Assembly (NCBI GenBank): GCA_963974215.1
Contig: CAXBBL010000006.1
Coordinates: forward strand, 216,588-280,587
Direction of reading: 5' to 3'
From: Croceimicrobium sp963974215
Lineage (GTDB): Bacteria; Bacteroidota; Bacteroidia; Flavobacteriales; Schleiferiaceae
DNA: 64,000 nt
Shown here: one piece after another, positions 60,942 through 64,000 of the stretch
Position numbering within the stretch: the first letter of the stretch is position 1
Layout: every line of letters starts with the position of its first letter
Made by a program: the position numbers and the translations under genes
Notes under the pieces: generated by a model
Database searches by the model: none
Told to the model about the DNA's origin: nothing
The model's input: only the letters and a program-made list of their open reading frames with translations

Positions 60942-62132
60942 TTAGGTATTAGTCAAGTTTCTAAACCTCTTATCTTTATAAGTCAAATGCCAAGTCCTTA
61001 AAATAACAGCAGCGCATAGGGGCATGAAGGATAAATGCAAATCTTGCGGAAGCCAAACCCAAAGGGCTAATAAAATAGCGTAATAATAAGGTGTGTACTG
61101 CAACAATTTCTGCGTAAAGCGCGACCATTTCTTTTTAAAAAGAGCTATCGCTAAAAGCAGATGCGTAGGGAGAAAGATTAGTAGATTTAAATTATTAGCA
61201 GCCGCTTGGTGATTGGTAAAAAACCATAATACAACTAATAAAAGTCCGATAAGCCCAAATACCAAAAACAAGAAAAGATCAAAAAATCTCGCTTTTCGCG
61301 GATCATTATAAGACCACATCGTAAAAAAGAGGGCAATTAATAAAAGAAGGGCACTGGCAACGAAAGGACTAATTAATGGCGCATCTACAGCAGTGGACTT
61401 TACTGTGTACAATACATTATGCTTTTTAACCAAAGGTTTCCACTTGCTACTATCGGTACTTTTAATTTGTGTGGCGGTAAAAGCTTCTTCTAAATAGTCG
61501 GGCAGAAACATATATTCCCAGGTTCCAACTTTTTTATCCATGGGAAGACCCAAACAAACATCGATTCCTAAATCGCCCCAGCGCTGTTGCTGTAAATACA
61601 TATCGCAAAGGGCGCGAATGGTCTCTCCTCCTTTCGTATAATTAGAATCAATTTTAATATCATCCTGCAAGACTTTTAAAAGGCCGTCGCGAATGCGCGT
61701 TGCACAATTATCATAAAAGTAATCGTAGAGGTAATCGGAATTTTCGGGACGTGCATTCCATTGTAAAAAATTAAAATAGGCTTGTTTTTGTGAGGAGTCA
61801 AGATTTAGTACTTGCTCGTGTATAAATCGATCTTCAGAAATATAATAAGAGCGGAAAGAAGGGAAATGTCCCACTGACAATTTATAGAGTAAATTACCAC
61901 GGGTGAAATTGAGGTAGAAGTTTGGCTGATCGAAATCAAATACTCCATAGTTAAACACCAGATCAAGTTGTTTAATCGGATCGTAAACTCGCAAGGCCGA
62001 ATGTCCGAAGGCCGAATAGAGCTCTGTTTGAGTAGGCCCACAAGTTATCAAACTAATTTCCGCTTTCTTGCTGAGCTGCATTTGCGCGTTCATTAGCAGG
62101 GGGAAAAAGAAAAAAAGCAGGAGTTTTTTCAT
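60942..62132 (-). CDS. DUF4105 membrane protein
   Basis: The 396-residue protein has a signal peptide or anchor (1-17), a periplasmic DUF4105 domain (~25-230) with SLITCGPTQTELYSAFGHSA and YDYFYDNCATRIRD (a conserved His and a Cys as in NlpC/P60-like folds), and five or so C-terminal membrane helices (~255-390). DUF4105 proteins are widespread in Bacteroidota; a Cys-peptidase-like role is a guess. It is convergent with the barrel gene, and its last codons lie in sequence resembling the left end of the dispersed element. Confidence 0.85.
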   Translation of the reverse strand: MKKLLLFFFFPLLMNAQMQLSKKAEISLITCGPTQTELYSAFGHSALRVYDPIKQLDLVFNYGVFDFDQPNFYLNFTRGNLLYKLSVGHFPSFRSYYISEDRFIHEQVLNLDSSQKQAYFNFLQWNARPENSDYLYDYFYDNCATRIRDGLLKVLQDDIKIDSNYTKGGETIRALCDMYLQQQRWGDLGIDVCLGLPMDKKVGTWEYMFLPDYLEEAFTATQIKSTDSSKWKPLVKKHNVLYTVKSTAVDAPLISPFVASALLLLIALFFTMWSYNDPRKARFFDLFLFLVFGLIGLLLVVLWFFTNHQAAANNLNLLIFLPTHLLLAIALFKKKWSRFTQKLLQYTPYYYAILLALWVWLPQDLHLSFMPLCAAVILRTWHLTYKDKRFRNLTNT

Positions 62133-62146
62133 GGCAGCAAGATACT

Positions 62147-62405
62147 AAGCTGAGTTCAATTTTAAATTAGAGTCATAAATTTTAACTAAAAATAGGCAAG
62201 TTTATGATTTACAGTATTAGCAGATTGTTAAATGGGATAGCTTGTATAGAAATTAAATTTTATTGGGAAAACTTCAAAGCCTCTTCCAATATACGGCTTT
62301 AGGCGCCTTAGCCCTTCACAATAGCCCGCTATTGCTTTCCCAATCGGCTTAAAAACCCAGTATCTTAAAAAGGTCTGAGGCCAAATTTTACATCAAATTC
62401 AGATT
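62147..62405 (-). repeat. Dispersed inverted-repeat element, copy 4 (long form)
   Basis: 259 bp, same orientation as copy 3. The right end (TCTGAGGCCAAATTTTACAT then CAAATTCAGATT) and central palindrome CAATAGC-CC-GCTATTG are clear; the left end AAGCTGAGTTCAATTTTAAA is degenerate. Between AAATTTT at 62177-62183 and AAATTTT at 62255-62261 there are 78 bp more than in copy 3, at the same place as the extra DNA of copy 1. Confidence 0.7.
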
Positions 62406-62429
62406 ATCAGATAATTAACTTTTAGTTAT

Positions 62430-62460
62430 TACATTTGATGCTTAAGTGTAATTAATACAC
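62430..62460 (+). promoter_or_regulatory. Promoter and palindrome of the repeat protein gene
   Basis: TACATTTG (62430-62437) matches TAnnTTTG exactly. The inverted repeat GTGTA-ATTAA-TACAC (62446-62460) lies just behind it, near the presumed start of transcription, and could be an operator. The gene starts at 62471. Confidence 0.5.
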
Positions 62461-62470
62461 TAATCGCAGT

Positions 62471-64000
62471 ATGAAACACCTATTACTCCTACTCACCTTA
62501 AGTCTTAGTTTTATTGGTCGCGCCCAAAATTATAATGTCACTTTTCAGGTAGACATGACTGGATTAAGCGCCGACCCCGCAGGAATTCACATTGCGGGAA
62601 ACTTTCAAAGTATCGCGGGTTATCCCAGTAATTGGGATCCCAGTAGTAACCCTTTAAGCCAAGTGGGGAGTAGTAATGTATATGCCCTCACCGTCTCACT
62701 TCCTGCGGGCAATTACGAATACAAATATATCAATGGCAACAGTTGGGGCCAAGATGAAAGCGTCCCGGCTAGCTGTGCTCAAAATGGCAACCGTTTTCTC
62801 AATTTAAGCGCCAACACCAGTTCCTTGGTTTGTTTTGCCTCCTGCACGGCCTGCCCTAGTATTCCCGATACTTTCAATATCACCCTACAAGTAGACCTTT
62901 CCCCAGAAACTGGTTTTGATCCTTTAACAGATAATGTGGACATCGCCGGTGACTTTTCCACTTGGAATCCGGCCTATAATGCCAACTATGAATTGACCGA
63001 TCCCGATGGAGATTTGGTTTACACAGCAATTTTTGCTTTCGCAGAACCGCTTTTAGAGTACAAGGCCCGATATCATAATACTACTGGGACCAACTGGGAA
63101 ATTGGAGCTAATAAAACCGTGAATTTCAGCGCCGATACAGTAGTGCCTGTAAGATGTTTCAACTCCGATACTTTGGGATCTTGCTTCACTCCTCCCGATA
63201 CTTTCAACATCACCCTGCAAGTAGACCTTTCCCAAGAAACTGGTTTTGACCCCTTGAACTATGGCATTGATATCTCAGGAACATTTAACGCCTGGAACCC
63301 CGCTTTCAATGCTAACTATCAACTAACCGATCCCGACGGAGATTTAGTTTATACCGGTGTTTTCCCTTTTGCAGAGCCGCTTTTAGAATACAAAGCCCGT
63401 TATCACAGTTCCTCGGGCGTCAACTGGGAACTCGGTTTAGATAAGCAAGTAAACTTCAGTAGCGACACCATTGTACCTGTTCGATGCTTCAGCTCCGATA
63501 CCCTCGGCGCATGTCCCATTATCATCGACAGCTCTTTTGTTACCGTGCAAATCGATATGAGTAATGAAAAGGTTTTCAACCACTTAACGGACACCGTCGA
63601 TATTGCTGGTCCTTTCAACAACTGGCCCGCTACCTACGATGCGACTTACGCTCTTACCGATCCAGACGGAGACAGTATTTTCACGGGGACTTTCTACTTA
63701 AGAGATTCTTTATTGGAATACAAAGCGCGGTTCCACAATGGCAGTCTAAATTGGGAAGCGGGTGGCAACAAAACCTTTACCTTCTTCTCCGACACGCTCG
63801 TTCCAGTAAGATGTTTTGGTTCAGATACTTTCGGTCTTTGCCCCAATATCCCCGATACTTTCAATATCACCCTGCAAGTCGATCTTTCCCAAGAAACCGG
63901 TTTTGATCCGTCAACTGATAATGTGGATATCGCAGGTGATTTTACCGCCTGGAATGCAGCTTTCAATGCTAACTATGAACTGACCGACCCCGATGGAGAT
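62471..64000 (+). CDS. Secreted protein with ~110-residue E-set-like repeats (runs off the window)
   Basis: An open frame of 510 codons runs from ATG 62471 to the window end without a stop. It has a signal peptide (1-19, LLLTLSLSFIGRAQ), a first carbohydrate-binding or E-set-like domain (~20-125: VTFQVDMTGLSADPAGIHIA, PAGNYEYKYINGNSWG), then tandem units of about 110 residues, each opening with PDTFNITLQVDLS or a variant, with DIAGDFSTWNP, DPDGDLVYT and EYKARYHN. The units resemble CBM48/CBM20-like starch-binding modules often seen in T9SS cargo. Cys pairs near the unit borders may form disulfides. The C-terminus, and so any enzyme or sorting domain, is outside the window. Confidence 0.82.
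   Translation, partial: MKHLLLLLTLSLSFIGRAQNYNVTFQVDMTGLSADPAGIHIAGNFQSIAGYPSNWDPSSNPLSQVGSSNVYALTVSLPAGNYEYKYINGNSWGQDESVPASCAQNGNRFLNLSANTSSLVCFASCTACPSIPDTFNITLQVDLSPETGFDPLTDNVDIAGDFSTWNPAYNANYELTDPDGDLVYTAIFAFAEPLLEYKARYHNTTGTNWEIGANKTVNFSADTVVPVRCFNSDTLGSCFTPPDTFNITLQVDLSQETGFDPLNYGIDISGTFNAWNPAFNANYQLTDPDGDLVYTGVFPFAEPLLEYKARYHSSSGVNWELGLDKQVNFSSDTIVPVRCFSSDTLGACPIIIDSSFVTVQIDMSNEKVFNHLTDTVDIAGPFNNWPATYDATYALTDPDGDSIFTGTFYLRDSLLEYKARFHNGSLNWEAGGNKTFTFFSDTLVPVRCFGSDTFGLCPNIPDTFNITLQVDLSQETGFDPSTDNVDIAGDFTAWNAAFNANYELTDPDGD
62864..64000 (+). repeat. In-frame tandem repeats of the secreted protein
   Basis: Units begin at 62864, 63194, 63524 and 63851 (periods 330, 330 and 327 bp). The first, second and fourth start with CCCGATACTTTCAA and are very similar over their length; the third (ATCGACAGCTCTTTTGTTAC) is more diverged. 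The array continues past the window end. Confidence 0.85.

Overview
The window looks like chromosome of a marine-type Bacteroidota bacterium, most likely a flavobacterium of the Cryomorphaceae/Schleiferiaceae kind; the family placement is inference. The signs are secreted proteins with type A C-terminal sorting domains of the type IX secretion system (T9SS), a GWxTD protein, bshA for bacillithiol, PadR plus partner membrane protein, a Smr protein with an extra N-terminal domain, and many TAnnTTTG boxes (the Bacteroidota -7 promoter element) 10-35 bp upstream of starts. Coding is dense and AT-leaning, with few Shine-Dalgarno sites and many TAATG-type overlaps.

Layout. 1-2.4 kb: two overlapping lipoprotein genes, a membrane protein and its PadR repressor. 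2.4-5.8 kb: an exported VOC-fold protein and a 930-residue T9SS cargo. 5.8-11.2 kb is the accessory-looking part: copies of a dispersed inverted-repeat element, a membrane-anchored HExxH protein, a decayed fragment of a second such gene, a histidine kinase with its response regulator, an orphan gene, a pair of short repeats and a tRNA-Ser. 11.3-20.8 kb is housekeeping: GWxTD protein, lipid A type acyltransferase, glycosyltransferase, aroQ, xerD, a TPR protein, fused E1 of a 2-oxoacid dehydrogenase, a 2-oxoglutarate oxygenase and a SUI1-family factor. 20.8-21.6 kb: a PIN/ribbon-helix toxin-antitoxin pair. 21.7-26.9 kb: a four-gene operon (GH3-beta-lactamase fusion, MORN protein, bshA, membrane protein). 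27-37.7 kb: uvrA, a LOG-family protein, a TPR histidine kinase, pyruvate carboxylase and trxB. 37.7-39 kb: another repeat copy, a 53-codon membrane protein gene directly behind RNase P RNA, and the Smr gene.

39.1-59.3 kb is the most striking region: three tandem giant paralogues (2317, 2189 and 2141 residues) coding for surface proteins built from fibronectin type III, jelly-roll and PKD modules with T9SS sorting domains. Each gene is followed by an almost identical hairpin terminator, and the two downstream genes have a promoter-like box between the previous terminator and their start. 59.5-62.1 kb holds a NATD1-like acetyltransferase, a BamA/TamA-type barrel and a DUF4105 membrane protein. 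The window ends inside a secreted protein made of about 110-residue repeats.

The strongest non-gene signal is a family of roughly 190-260 bp elements (6.2, 10.0, 37.7 and 62.2 kb, plus half copies) with about 32 bp terminal inverted repeats and a conserved central hairpin. They look like non-autonomous mobile elements (MITE-like) or structured RNA elements.
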